DNA of 64,000 nt from Cytophagaceae bacterium ABcell3 (GTDB lineage: Bacteria > Bacteroidota > Bacteroidia > Cytophagales > Cytophagaceae): contig CP133159.1 of NCBI GenBank assembly GCA_030913385.1, forward strand, positions 1,944,584-2,008,583, written 5' to 3'. Below the pieces are notes generated by a model that worked only from the letters and a program-made list of their open reading frames with translations, made no database searches and had not been told where the DNA came from. The translations under genes and the position numbers were made by a program. Below, one piece after another: positions 1 through 7,312 of this stretch; within the stretch, counting starts at the first letter, position 1, and every line of letters starts with the position of its first letter.

Positions 1-348
1 ATTTTCTTTTGAGTTGGAAAACTTCATGTTTTTGACATAGTCAGAAGTGTCAGTTTCCAATGAAAAGAACTGGTCATTGATGAGAATTTCGAAGTAGTTT
101 TTGGCAGGAAGTACTACCATATAAATACCGCCAGGCAGTTTCTCTTTTCCTTGAAAAAACATGTTGCCTTTTGAGTCTACTTGTGCCGTGTCCTTTAGGT
201 ACTGCTTATCGCCATAGTGGTAGGCCAGGTAGCAAACGGTATCTTTTAACCCCTTGATACGGGCTTTGATTTTATACCCTTCTTTTTCAGCGGCAGTGGC
301 TTGAAGGATAATTAAAGAGAAGATGAAAGTTGATAAAAATCTTTTCAT
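1..348 (-). CDS. DUF4369-type N-terminal part of a secreted thioredoxin-family protein (partial)
   Basis: The reading frame runs off the left edge of the window; 116 N-terminal residues are visible. It begins MKRFLSTFIFSLIILQATAA, a clean Sec signal peptide with likely cleavage after ATA-A. The rest (GLKDTVCYLAYHYGDKQYL, then a GNMFFQGKE-type strand, GGIYMVVLP, YFEILINDQ) is the beta-sandwich seen at the N-terminus of Bacteroidota periplasmic TlpA-like proteins (DUF4369). The thioredoxin domain with its CxxC would lie outside the window, so redox function is inferred from the family only. It is divergent from menA with 168 bp between them. Confidence 0.75.
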   Translation of the reverse strand, partial: MKRFLSTFIFSLIILQATAAEKEGYKIKARIKGLKDTVCYLAYHYGDKQYLKDTAQVDSKGNMFFQGKEKLPGGIYMVVLPAKNYFEILINDQFFSLETDTSDYVKNMKFSNSKEN

Positions 349-488
349 TGTTAGGATATTTTATTCATAGGGATGCAAAATTAATATACTTTTTTAATGA
401 TTGTTAATCTTATTTCCCCGATATGGGTTAATAACGAAAAAAAATTGTGCTTATTTACTTTTTAGGTAAATCAGGCCTATGTTTTTTG

Positions 489-496
489 TATTTTTG
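489..496 (+). promoter_or_regulatory. Candidate Bacteroidota -7 box upstream of menA
   Basis: TATTTTTG matches the TAnnTTTG consensus recognised by the Bacteroidota primary sigma factor. It lies 20 bases before the menA start codon. No convincing -33 TTG at the usual spacing is seen, so this is only a candidate. Confidence 0.35.
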
Positions 497-516
497 CAAA
501 AAAATAATTTCACGTT

Positions 517-1416
517 TTGAAGGTTAAAGTTTGGATTTCGGCTTTCCGTCTTCGTACCCTGCCTTTGTCTTTGTCCAGCATAGGCATGGGAAGCATACTG
601 GCATGGTTTTACGGTAGTTTTAGCGGAAGTGTTTTTACGTTGGCGCTTTTGACTACGGTTTTTTTGCAAGTTTTGTCTAATCTCGCAAATGACTATGGCG
701 ATTATCAACACGGAGCAGATAATACAAGTAGGGTAGGGCCTGCACGGGCAGTCCAAAGTGGAAGCATCTCGCCAGGCGCTATGAAAAAAGGTATTTTTGT
801 TTTTGCACTTCTGTCTCTTGTTTCAGGTATTTCCTTGTTGCTTGTCAGCCTGTCATTGTCTATATCTTTTTTGATTATGCTAATGATCGGTTTGCTGGCT
901 ATTGCAGCGGCTATTAAGTATACTGCTGGCAAAAAGCCTTATGGGTACGCTGGGCTAGGAGATATCTCTGTATTTTGTTTTTTTGGTATAGCAGGAGTTT
1001 TGGGTACATTTTTCCTTCATTCCGGCTATGTTACATGGCTGATTCTGCTCCCGGCAGCTTCTTGTGGCTTATTTGCTGTAGGGGTGTTGAATTTGAATAA
1101 TATGAGGGATGCAGAGTCTGATGAGCCTGTAGGTAAAAAGACTATTCCTGTGAGGCTGGGGCCTGAAAAATCAGTTGCTTATCATGTTACCCTTATTTCA
1201 CTTGGGGTTATTTTAAGTATTGTTTTTGTTGGAATGGTTGGGTACTCTTATTGGCAATGGCTGTTTGTATTGGCCACGCCTTTGTTTATTAAAAATATTT
1301 TGGCTGCTGTCAAATATAAGAAAGGGGGCAAGCTAGATCCTTATTTGCGCCAGTTAGCAATTTCTACTTTCTTTTTCGTACTTATTTTTAGTGCCGGTTT
1401 TTTGTTTGCTGGCTAA
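517..1416 (+). CDS. menA: 1,4-dihydroxy-2-naphthoate polyprenyltransferase
   Basis: MenA attaches the isoprenoid tail to 1,4-dihydroxy-2-naphthoate in the inner membrane, giving demethylmenaquinone. The 299-residue protein is a UbiA-superfamily integral membrane enzyme with about eight to nine hydrophobic segments. The first Asp-rich site is NDYGD at 58-62, within the typical NLANDYGDYQHGAD stretch; the second is around 193-205 (NNMRDAESDEPVGKKT), which separates MenA from heme- or ubiquinone-type UbiA enzymes. Start is TTG at 517: an in-frame TAA at 505 rules out anything further upstream and the N-terminus VWISAFRLRTLPLS is family-typical. menC lies 4 kb downstream on the same strand. Confidence 0.93.
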   Translation: MKVKVWISAFRLRTLPLSLSSIGMGSILAWFYGSFSGSVFTLALLTTVFLQVLSNLANDYGDYQHGADNTSRVGPARAVQSGSISPGAMKKGIFVFALLSLVSGISLLLVSLSLSISFLIMLMIGLLAIAAAIKYTAGKKPYGYAGLGDISVFCFFGIAGVLGTFFLHSGYVTWLILLPAASCGLFAVGVLNLNNMRDAESDEPVGKKTIPVRLGPEKSVAYHVTLISLGVILSIVFVGMVGYSYWQWLFVLATPLFIKNILAAVKYKKGGKLDPYLRQLAISTFFFVLIFSAGFLFAG

Positions 1417-1489
1417 GATGGCTTCCTAGACAATGGTTTTTTATTTAATTTTTCTTTATTTAGTATAAGTAAAATAGTTATTGGGTAAT

Positions 1490-2239
1490 ATGTCCGCAGA
1501 TTTGAAAAACTTAGCTGGAAAGATTGCAATAGTTACCGGTGGGGCTGATGGTATTGGTAAAAAAGCTGTTGAGTTTCTTGCCGGAAGCTGTGATAAAGTA
1601 GTGATTTGGGACATAGATGAGGAAAAAGGCCAAAAACTTGCCGAAGAGCTGGGAAAGGATAATGTGATGTTTTGTCATGTTGATACGACTAAATATGTTT
1701 CGGTGGAGGAAGCCGCCAAGGTGGTCTTTGGTAAGTTTGGTCGCATAGATGTTTTGATAAACAATGCGGGCATTACACGTTGTGCTACATTGACAAAAAT
1801 GACTACTGAACAGTGGCAGCAAATCATCGATGTCAATTTAACAGGCGTGTTCAATTGTACCAAAGTGGTTGCTTCTTATATGGTTCAAGGTGAATTTGGA
1901 AGGATTATCAATGTTTGTTCTTTGGCTGGGATATATGGAAGTGTGGGACAAACAAATTACTCTGCCACGAAATCAGGAGTTATAGGAATTACAAAAGTGT
2001 GGGCTAGAGAACTTAGCAAGCATAATATTACTGTAAATGTAATTGCGCCCGGCTTTATAGAAACCAAAGACATGCATCAGGTGCCTGAGAAAAGCCTAAA
2101 AACAATTAAAAACAAAATTCCGGTGGGGCGACTGGGAAAACCGGAGGATGTTGCCAATGCTTACCTGTTTCTTATTTCTGACTTAGCCTCCTATATAACA
2201 GGATCTGTTATCAATGTGGATGGAGGATACGTTTTGTAA
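1490..2239 (+). CDS. SDR-family 3-oxoacyl-(ACP) reductase-like enzyme
   Basis: A classical short-chain dehydrogenase of 249 residues. The cofactor loop TGGADGIG is at 16-23, NNAG follows the fourth strand, and the catalytic Ser144, Tyr157 and Lys161 (NYSATK) are all present, so it should be active. The closest families are FabG and acetoacetyl-CoA reductases (PhaB); the C-terminal NVDGGYVL is typical of FabG. The substrate cannot be decided from sequence. ATG at 1490 is chosen; a TTG three codons earlier (1481) is in frame but less likely. It follows menA by 73 bp on the same strand and may share its transcript. Confidence 0.85.
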   Translation: MSADLKNLAGKIAIVTGGADGIGKKAVEFLAGSCDKVVIWDIDEEKGQKLAEELGKDNVMFCHVDTTKYVSVEEAAKVVFGKFGRIDVLINNAGITRCATLTKMTTEQWQQIIDVNLTGVFNCTKVVASYMVQGEFGRIINVCSLAGIYGSVGQTNYSATKSGVIGITKVWARELSKHNITVNVIAPGFIETKDMHQVPEKSLKTIKNKIPVGRLGKPEDVANAYLFLISDLASYITGSVINVDGGYVL

Positions 2240-2291
2240 AGCCTTATAGCAAATTAGTTTTTAACTTTGGAAAACTTCATAACAAACTGTT

Positions 2292-2630
2292 TTAATTGCG
2301 TTGTAAGGCACGTAGATAGGCGGAAATATTTCGTAGTTCTTCTCTGGAAATTTTTTCAGTGTCAAAAGATGGCATGACACCTAAGCCGTGTCTGACCTGA
2401 AACCTTTTCATAAATTGCGGTGATGGGTTGTTGTTTATGGCAGTACCTAACCCAGCTTCTCCATGAGGGTGGCACTTATGGCAATAGTGCATAAAAAGCT
2501 TTTGCCCTTCCAGAACTTCTTCTGATTTTATCTCCAATGGGCTTGCAATAGGCTCACTTTTTCTGGGCGCACATGCTTGCCAGAGCCCTATGACAGTAAA
2601 TAGGATCAAGGCTTTCTTGAAACTTTCCAT
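2292..2630 (-). CDS. Mono-heme c-type cytochrome lipoprotein
   Basis: A 112-residue lipoprotein with cytochrome c fold. Signal peptide with lipobox ending at Cys20 (GLWQAC), heme-binding CHKCH at 50-54, and Met86 in GVMPSF as probable sixth ligand; the C-terminal helix ISAYLRAL is the usual cytochrome c end. It overlaps by 25 bp the 3' end of the upstream gene at 2606-4060 on the same strand, a beta-propeller dehydrogenase-like lipoprotein. The pair suggests a periplasmic or outer-surface oxidation step whose electrons are passed to this cytochrome; that partnership is inferred from the overlap. Confidence 0.88.
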   Translation of the reverse strand: MESFKKALILFTVIGLWQACAPRKSEPIASPLEIKSEEVLEGQKLFMHYCHKCHPHGEAGLGTAINNNPSPQFMKRFQVRHGLGVMPSFDTEKISREELRNISAYLRALQRN

Positions 2631-4060
2631 ATTACTCCTGTTTCTTTTTGAGGTTCAGGGCCGTCGTCTGTCGTTTTTACTATCCCAAAATCTACAATAT
2701 ACATGGCTTGGCCATCTGCACTGAACAGAATGTCATTTGGCCGTTCTATGCCTCCATGCTCTTGCCAAGAGGCAGGGCCGTTTTTTCTACCTTTATTCAC
2801 AACAAAGTCTGAAACCTGGCCTGTCCCGGGGTCTACTCTTACTACTTTAAAACCCACCGGAGCCATTACCTTGCCTACTTGAGGTGCCATGTCCCCAAAT
2901 TGGGCTATAAAAGCTTGTCCTTTATACCCAAACTCATCATTTTTGGAAAAGTCTAACCCATTCGAAGACGAGTGGACGCCCAATATAGCGGTCGGTTGTG
3001 GAATGATCGTGGGCACTTCTTGTAGAAGTGGTGCAGGTGCAGGTTCTCCCGGAGCTTTAAATTCATCATCATCTATGGGCTTTCCTGCAGAAAAATCCGG
3101 GAATCCATACCAGTGGTCATCAATTATTTCCCACAATACATCACCAGCGCCCCAAACTGGCCTACTGCCTCTGTTGTCATACGCATTTTCGGTAGCATAT
3201 AATTGGCCGTTGTCAGTAAATGCCATGCCATAAGCATTCCTAAGTCCCCAGGCTACTAGCTCTGGCTCGCCTCCTTCTAAGGGCATTCTTAAAATAGCAC
3301 CTGTGCACGGTATGCTTCCTTCTATTACTTCACCAGGGGAGGTGGTGGTGTTAAACGGGACAAAGGCTCCTGTACGTGCGCGGTCATCTTCATTGGCGGA
3401 CAATACATAATCCGTTTCAAAGTTTTGACCTGTTAGGGTAATGTCTTTACATGGAATGTCGTGAAAGTGTGGCTGTCGGTCTAGCCACCCAAATTCTTGG
3501 TTGTCTTTTCCTACTATGGCCGAATTTGTAGCTGTTCCTTGCGAGAAATATATATAGCCATCGTGGACTTTTGGGCCATTGGTGTGGTGGTCGCCTACAC
3601 TTGGTAAATCTGACAATAATGTATCTATCATTCCTTCATAGTCTACTCTTAGTATTTTTCCGCCTCCGAGTTGACCACCCTCTGCTATATAAAATTGGCC
3701 ATTATAATAATCTATGCCATTCCAAGGGCCATTGTCATTACCTGTTACCATTACTGTTTTTTCTCCGTCAGGAGTTACTCTCAAAAGCCTAGGTTCTGTC
3801 CATACTTCGCCATAAGCATATCCTGACTCTACCACATATAAAAGCCCTTGTTCGTCTTGGGCAATACCTGTAGGAAAGGTTAATCCAGTGGCTACTGCTT
3901 CAATTTGGTAACCTTCTGGTAGTGCAATGTCTTCGGTATTAATTGTTCTTTCTTTGACCTTGCTAATATTTCCGCCTCCATCAGACGATTTGGTCCTATA
4001 GCAGGAAAAAATGGTAAAGGAAAAAATCAATAAAAAGAAAAATGATAATACTCCTCTCAT
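2606..4060 (-). CDS. Secreted beta-propeller lipoprotein, sorbosone/glucose dehydrogenase-like (ScyD/ScyE-like)
   Basis: 484 residues starting MRGVLSFFFLLIFSF and a lipobox ending at Cys20 (TIFSC). The remainder has beta-propeller features: LPEGYQIEAVATGLTFPTGI, repeated blades with GLLYVVESG, GQFYIAEGG, NGLDFSK and a C-terminal RPNDILFSADGQAMYIVDFG. This resembles PQQ-dependent sugar dehydrogenase-like and ScyD/ScyE families; cofactor binding cannot be shown. The frame is open 98 codons further upstream but that part overlaps the SDR gene on the opposite strand and has no signal sequence, so the internal Met at 4060 is chosen. It overlaps the downstream cytochrome c gene by 25 bp, consistent with translational coupling. 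Confidence 0.8.
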   Translation of the reverse strand: MRGVLSFFFLLIFSFTIFSCYRTKSSDGGGNISKVKERTINTEDIALPEGYQIEAVATGLTFPTGIAQDEQGLLYVVESGYAYGEVWTEPRLLRVTPDGEKTVMVTGNDNGPWNGIDYYNGQFYIAEGGQLGGGKILRVDYEGMIDTLLSDLPSVGDHHTNGPKVHDGYIYFSQGTATNSAIVGKDNQEFGWLDRQPHFHDIPCKDITLTGQNFETDYVLSANEDDRARTGAFVPFNTTTSPGEVIEGSIPCTGAILRMPLEGGEPELVAWGLRNAYGMAFTDNGQLYATENAYDNRGSRPVWGAGDVLWEIIDDHWYGFPDFSAGKPIDDDEFKAPGEPAPAPLLQEVPTIIPQPTAILGVHSSSNGLDFSKNDEFGYKGQAFIAQFGDMAPQVGKVMAPVGFKVVRVDPGTGQVSDFVVNKGRKNGPASWQEHGGIERPNDILFSADGQAMYIVDFGIVKTTDDGPEPQKETGVIWKVSRKP

Positions 4061-4130
4061 ATTTTTAATGAACCAGAATTTATGATGAATGTTTGAAATG
4101 GCTAAATTGCAAGTGTAAAATATAAGAATC

Positions 4131-4922
4131 ATGAATCTTAGTCTATCGGGAAAAAGAGCCATGGTATGCGGCAGTACCAGTGGCATAGGAAAGGCTGCTG
4201 CAGTAGAGCTGGCTTTGTTGGGAGCAGAAATTGTGCTTGTAGCCAGAAATGAAAGCAAACTTCGTTTGTTTGCGGAGGAACTTAAAGACCTGACGGGTCG
4301 AAAACATAAGTACCTTGTGGCCGATTTCAACGATCCGGCAGGAGTTAAAAACACAGTGGATGATTTTTTGGCAGATGAGGCTTGTCAAATAGAAATTCTT
4401 GTGAACAATACTGGCGGCCCAGCAGGAGGGCCTATTTTTGAGGCTGCTACTCAGGAGTTTGAGAATGCTTTTTCCGCTCATTTAATATGCAATCATTTGC
4501 TTGTTCAAGCTTTAGTGCCAAGCATGAGGAGCGCAGGGTATGGGAGGGTAATTAATATTGTTTCTACTTCAGTTAAAGAGCCGCTTCCTAATTTGGGGGT
4601 TTCCAATACCATCCGTGCAGCAGTGGCTGGATGGGCCAAAACTTTATCTGGAGAACTTGCGACAGATGGCATTACTGTCAATAATGTTTTGCCTGGCTAT
4701 ACTTTTACCCCTAGGTTACAGTCCCTGATCAAGGCAAAAGCTGATAAAACCGGGAAAAGCATAGAAGAGGTTAAGACAGAAATGAAGGGGGAAACACCTG
4801 CCAATCGTTTTGCTGACCCTGAAGAGGTGGCAGCGCTTGTGGCCTTTTTAGCAACACCTGCTGCTGCATACGTAAACGGAACCAGTATTCCTGTAGATGG
4901 TGGTAGGGTTAAATCTTTTTAA
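4131..4922 (+). CDS. Atypical SDR-family protein lacking catalytic Tyr and Lys
   Basis: 263 residues with a Rossmann SDR fold: CGSTSGIG at 13-20 in place of TGxxxGIG, NNTGG in place of NNAG, and a C-terminal IPVDGGRVKSF. Ser145 aligns with the catalytic Ser, but the positions of Tyr and Lys in YxxxK are Ser158 and Arg162. This corresponds to the known group of 3-oxoacyl-ACP reductase-like SDRs without a perfect catalytic tetrad, so it may bind nucleotide but use other chemistry. Its TAA stop abuts the inserted element at 4923; without that element menC would begin 9 bp after this stop, so the two genes were probably once one transcription unit. Confidence 0.82.
   Translation: MNLSLSGKRAMVCGSTSGIGKAAAVELALLGAEIVLVARNESKLRLFAEELKDLTGRKHKYLVADFNDPAGVKNTVDDFLADEACQIEILVNNTGGPAGGPIFEAATQEFENAFSAHLICNHLLVQALVPSMRSAGYGRVINIVSTSVKEPLPNLGVSNTIRAAVAGWAKTLSGELATDGITVNNVLPGYTFTPRLQSLIKAKADKTGKSIEEVKTEMKGETPANRFADPEEVAALVAFLATPAAAYVNGTSIPVDGGRVKSF
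4913..4922. repeat. Left copy of 10-bp target-site duplication
   Basis: ATCTTTTTAA, which includes the stop codon of the SDR gene. An identical copy lies at 5320-5329, immediately outside the other end of the inserted element. Confidence 0.85.
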
Positions 4923-5319
4923 AGGGTTACCCATTTAAGTCTCCAGGAAGTAATGTTTTTTTGTACGACACAATAAATGCCTTAAACTGCTTTTTTAAAT
5001 GGCGATATGTGCCATTGTTAGAAAATAAGGCGGCCATTGATGAAATTGCGCCTGCCTGCCGAAGGCAGGTTAAGAACTTAATAAGCATGAAGCGGCCAAA
5101 AAATTTGCTGTTTGAGCCCGACGCAAGGAGGGTGAGTTTCATTCCGATAGTTATCGGAATAGCGTAATGGTTATAAAGTTTAGCAAATTTCAGGGCCTTG
5201 ACTTTTTTGCTTACTTTTTTTGTCTAAGAAAAAAAGTAAGGCCCTGCCGGCGAGGCAAAAAGTAACTTAGCGAGCCTAAATAAGCTAATAACACATAAGA
5301 TATTTAAGTGGGTAACCCT
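4923..5319. mobile_element. 397-bp non-autonomous element (MITE-like) with terminal inverted repeats
   Basis: Both ends read AGGGTTACCCA inward; over 16 positions (AGGGTTACCCATTTAA against AGGGTTACCCACTTAA) 15 are identical. The element is bordered by a perfect 10-bp direct repeat. It carries no credible transposase. Inside are several stems: CCTGCC-GAA-GGCAGG at 5055-5069, ATTCCGATA-GT-TATCGGAAT at 5141-5160, and a long one built from CAGGGCC...TTACTTTTTTT and AAAAAAAGTAAGGCCCTG around 5191-5245. Insertion occurred exactly at the SDR stop codon, which was restored by the duplication. A 10-bp duplication is compatible with IS4-type transposases, but the mobilising family is not known. Confidence 0.8.
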
Positions 5320-5329
5320 ATCTTTTTAA
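5320..5329. repeat. Right copy of 10-bp target-site duplication
   Basis: ATCTTTTTAA, identical to 4913-4922. It ends two bases before the ATG of menC at 5332. Confidence 0.85.
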
Positions 5330-5331
5330 CT

Positions 5332-6438
5332 ATGAAATTACGAGCTTCTTACCAGAAATATAATCTAAAGTTTAAATTTGATGCAGGTACCTCAAGAGGG
5401 GTCTTGAAGGATAAAAATACTTGGTTTGTTAAACTGTACCATCCTGAAAACCCCGAGGTGTTTGGGTTCGGAGAGGCTGGACCATTGAAGGGGTTGAGTG
5501 TAGATGATAGGCCAGACTTTGAGACGCAGTTGTCAACTATTTGCCAGTTGATTAACGAAGGCCAACCTTTGCCATCTATTAATTTCAATGAGTTCCCTTC
5601 TATCGCATTTGCTTTGGAAACAGCCCTTGCTGATTTGGAAAACGGAGGTAAGAAAACGATTGTTGATACTTCTTTTTCTCAAGGGAAAGAAGGTATACCT
5701 ATCAATGGCCTGATATGGATGGGGGCGGAGGAGTTTATGGCTGAACAGCTAAAGGACAAGCTGGCACAGGGGTATGCATGTATAAAAATTAAAATTGGGG
5801 CTATTGATTTTGAAGCTGAATGCCGCCTTCTTCAGTTTATACGATCTCAGTATTCTGCCCGTGAGATGGAAATTCGAGTTGATGCCAATGGAGCCTTTGA
5901 TCCGGATGATGCATTGAAAAAGCTGGATCGACTGGCTGTCTATGACCTCCACTCTATAGAACAGCCTATCAAGCAAGGACAGTTTGAGAAAATGCACGAA
6001 GTGTGTAAACATTCACCTGTGCCCGTAGCGCTTGACGAGGAACTTATAGGCATGGCTGGGAGGGAGGAAGAGGTGTTGGATAGAATAAGGCCTCAGTTTA
6101 TTATTCTTAAACCTACCTTGTTAGGAGGAATGCAGGCATCTGAAACTTGGATCAGTTGCGCCGAGAAATTCGGTATAGGTTGGTGGATTACTTCTGCTTT
6201 AGAGTCCAATATTGGCTTAAATGCCATTGCTCAATTTACTTCTCAGTTTAATGTGGAAATGCCTCAGGGCCTTGGGACGGGGCAACTTTATCACAACAAT
6301 ATTCCTTCTCCACTGGTTATTCAAACAGGGAAGCTTCTTTACAAAGCTAACCACATGTGGGATGTTGGATTTTTAAAGAAAGGGTGGTGTTGTGATGAAG
6401 TACACGTTGATAACCGGAGCGAGCAGAGGGATAGGTGA
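5332..6438 (+). CDS. menC: o-Succinylbenzoate synthase
   Basis: MenC dehydrates SHCHC to o-succinylbenzoate in menaquinone synthesis. The 368-residue protein has the enolase-superfamily layout: an N-terminal capping domain (FGFGEAGPLKG), then a barrel with KIKIG (Lys152, Lys154), metal ligands Asp184 (VDANG), Glu210 (IEQPI) and Asp235 (LDEEL), and the second base Lys260 (LKPTLLGG), followed by TSALESNIGLNA. ATG at 5332 is preferred over an in-frame GTG at 5308, because that GTG lies inside the inserted element's terminal repeat. The 3' end overlaps the next SDR gene by 44 bp, which extends MenC by about 20 residues past the usual end. Confidence 0.92.
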   Translation: MKLRASYQKYNLKFKFDAGTSRGVLKDKNTWFVKLYHPENPEVFGFGEAGPLKGLSVDDRPDFETQLSTICQLINEGQPLPSINFNEFPSIAFALETALADLENGGKKTIVDTSFSQGKEGIPINGLIWMGAEEFMAEQLKDKLAQGYACIKIKIGAIDFEAECRLLQFIRSQYSAREMEIRVDANGAFDPDDALKKLDRLAVYDLHSIEQPIKQGQFEKMHEVCKHSPVPVALDEELIGMAGREEEVLDRIRPQFIILKPTLLGGMQASETWISCAEKFGIGWWITSALESNIGLNAIAQFTSQFNVEMPQGLGTGQLYHNNIPSPLVIQTGKLLYKANHMWDVGFLKKGWCCDEVHVDNRSEQRDR

Positions 6439-7183
6439 GGCAATAGCAAGATATTGTGCATCGGCAAATATGAATCTCATATTGGTGGCAAGGTCGGCAG
6501 AGGCTCTGGAAAAAGTGTCCAAGGAAATTGTGGATGAACACCAGGTTGATATTAAAACTTTTGCCGCAGACCTTACCTCCCCAGGACGTGTAAAAGACCT
6601 ATTCCATTGGTGCAAAGCTCAGGATTATGATGTGAATATGCTGGTCAACAATGCAGGTGTAGCCTGTTATGGTAAATTTGATGACCTTTCATACGATGAA
6701 CAAATGTCTGTGGTAAACCTAAACATCAATACCACAGTAAATCTCACCTATACGTTCCTGCCAATGCTTAAAGAACAGGGTCGGGCTTATATTTTAAATA
6801 TGGCTAGTACGGCATGTTACCAAGCAATTCCTTATATGAGCGTTTATGCGGCTACTCAGGCCTTTCTGCAGTCTTTTAGTTTAGGTATTCGTAATGAGTT
6901 AAAAGGGGAAAATGTATATGTTTCTTGTGTTTGCCCTGGGCCTACAGCAACCGATTTTTTCGAAAAATCTGGATTAGCTGGTTTGCCGGTTAACTCTAAG
7001 GAGGTTAAAATGTCGCCAGAAGAAGTCGCAGAAACTGCCATTCAAGGAACCTTAGAGAAAGTTGCTGAAATTGTTCCCGGTACTAGTAATACGCTTGGAG
7101 CTTATTTTAGTAAGCTATTTCCAAATAAATGGGTGGTAAAAATGGTAGAAAACTATTTTCACCCAAAGGTTTCTACGGTTTAA
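6395..7183 (+). CDS. SDR-family protein (YqjQ/DltE-like) with Lys-to-Gln change in YxxxK
   Basis: 262 residues: LITGASRGIG near the N-terminus, LVNNAGVA, NMASTA with the catalytic Ser, then YAATQ where Tyr151 is present but the catalytic Lys is Gln155. The closest relatives by pattern are the DltE/YqjQ group (VSCVCPGPTATDFF, C-terminal amphipathic tail FPNKWVVKMVENYF). Loss of the Lys would be expected to lower classical reductase activity. ATG 6395 lies within the menC 3' end (44-bp overlap), so the two are translated from one message. Downstream the gene is followed directly by a hairpin repeat (7184) and a strong terminator (7268). Confidence 0.82.
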   Translation: MKYTLITGASRGIGEAIARYCASANMNLILVARSAEALEKVSKEIVDEHQVDIKTFAADLTSPGRVKDLFHWCKAQDYDVNMLVNNAGVACYGKFDDLSYDEQMSVVNLNINTTVNLTYTFLPMLKEQGRAYILNMASTACYQAIPYMSVYAATQAFLQSFSLGIRNELKGENVYVSCVCPGPTATDFFEKSGLAGLPVNSKEVKMSPEEVAETAIQGTLEKVAEIVPGTSNTLGAYFSKLFPNKWVVKMVENYFHPKVSTV

Positions 7184-7247
7184 CCTAAAATTATGCGATG
7201 GATTTCATCACTTAATAGAAAGTTCTAATGCATATTTCAGGTTTAGG
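7184..7247 (-). repeat. Dispersed hairpin repeat, short copy (R1)
   Basis: Starts right after the SDR stop codon and is bounded by CCTAAA and TTTAGG. Read on the minus strand it contains CTGAAATATGCATTAGAAC followed by TTTCTATT and ends with ATCGCATAATTTTAGG, the two ends of the longer copies at 21769 and 22660 joined without most of the interior. It can fold on itself, TATGC pairing with GCATA. Confidence 0.7.
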
Positions 7248-7267
7248 AAGATTGATGTGAACGTAAA

Positions 7268-7305
7268 TAAAAAAGTCCTAAGAACTAAGATTCTTAGGAC
7301 TTTTT
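7268..7305. terminator. Bidirectional intrinsic terminator
   Basis: AAAAAAGTCCTAAGAA and TTCTTAGGACTTTTT form a near-perfect stem with a short loop and T-runs on both strands. It serves the plus-strand SDR and the minus-strand response regulator, which converge here. Confidence 0.9.
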
Positions 7306-7312
7306 ACTGTGC

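Noticed and set aside
4061-4354. N-terminal extension of the beta-propeller lipoprotein
   Set aside because: It overlaps the SDR gene on the opposite strand and would bury the signal peptide 98 residues inside the protein.
4961-5167. 68-codon frame inside the 397-bp element
   Set aside because: It runs through inverted repeats and has no transposase features, so it is probably a by-product of repeat sequence.
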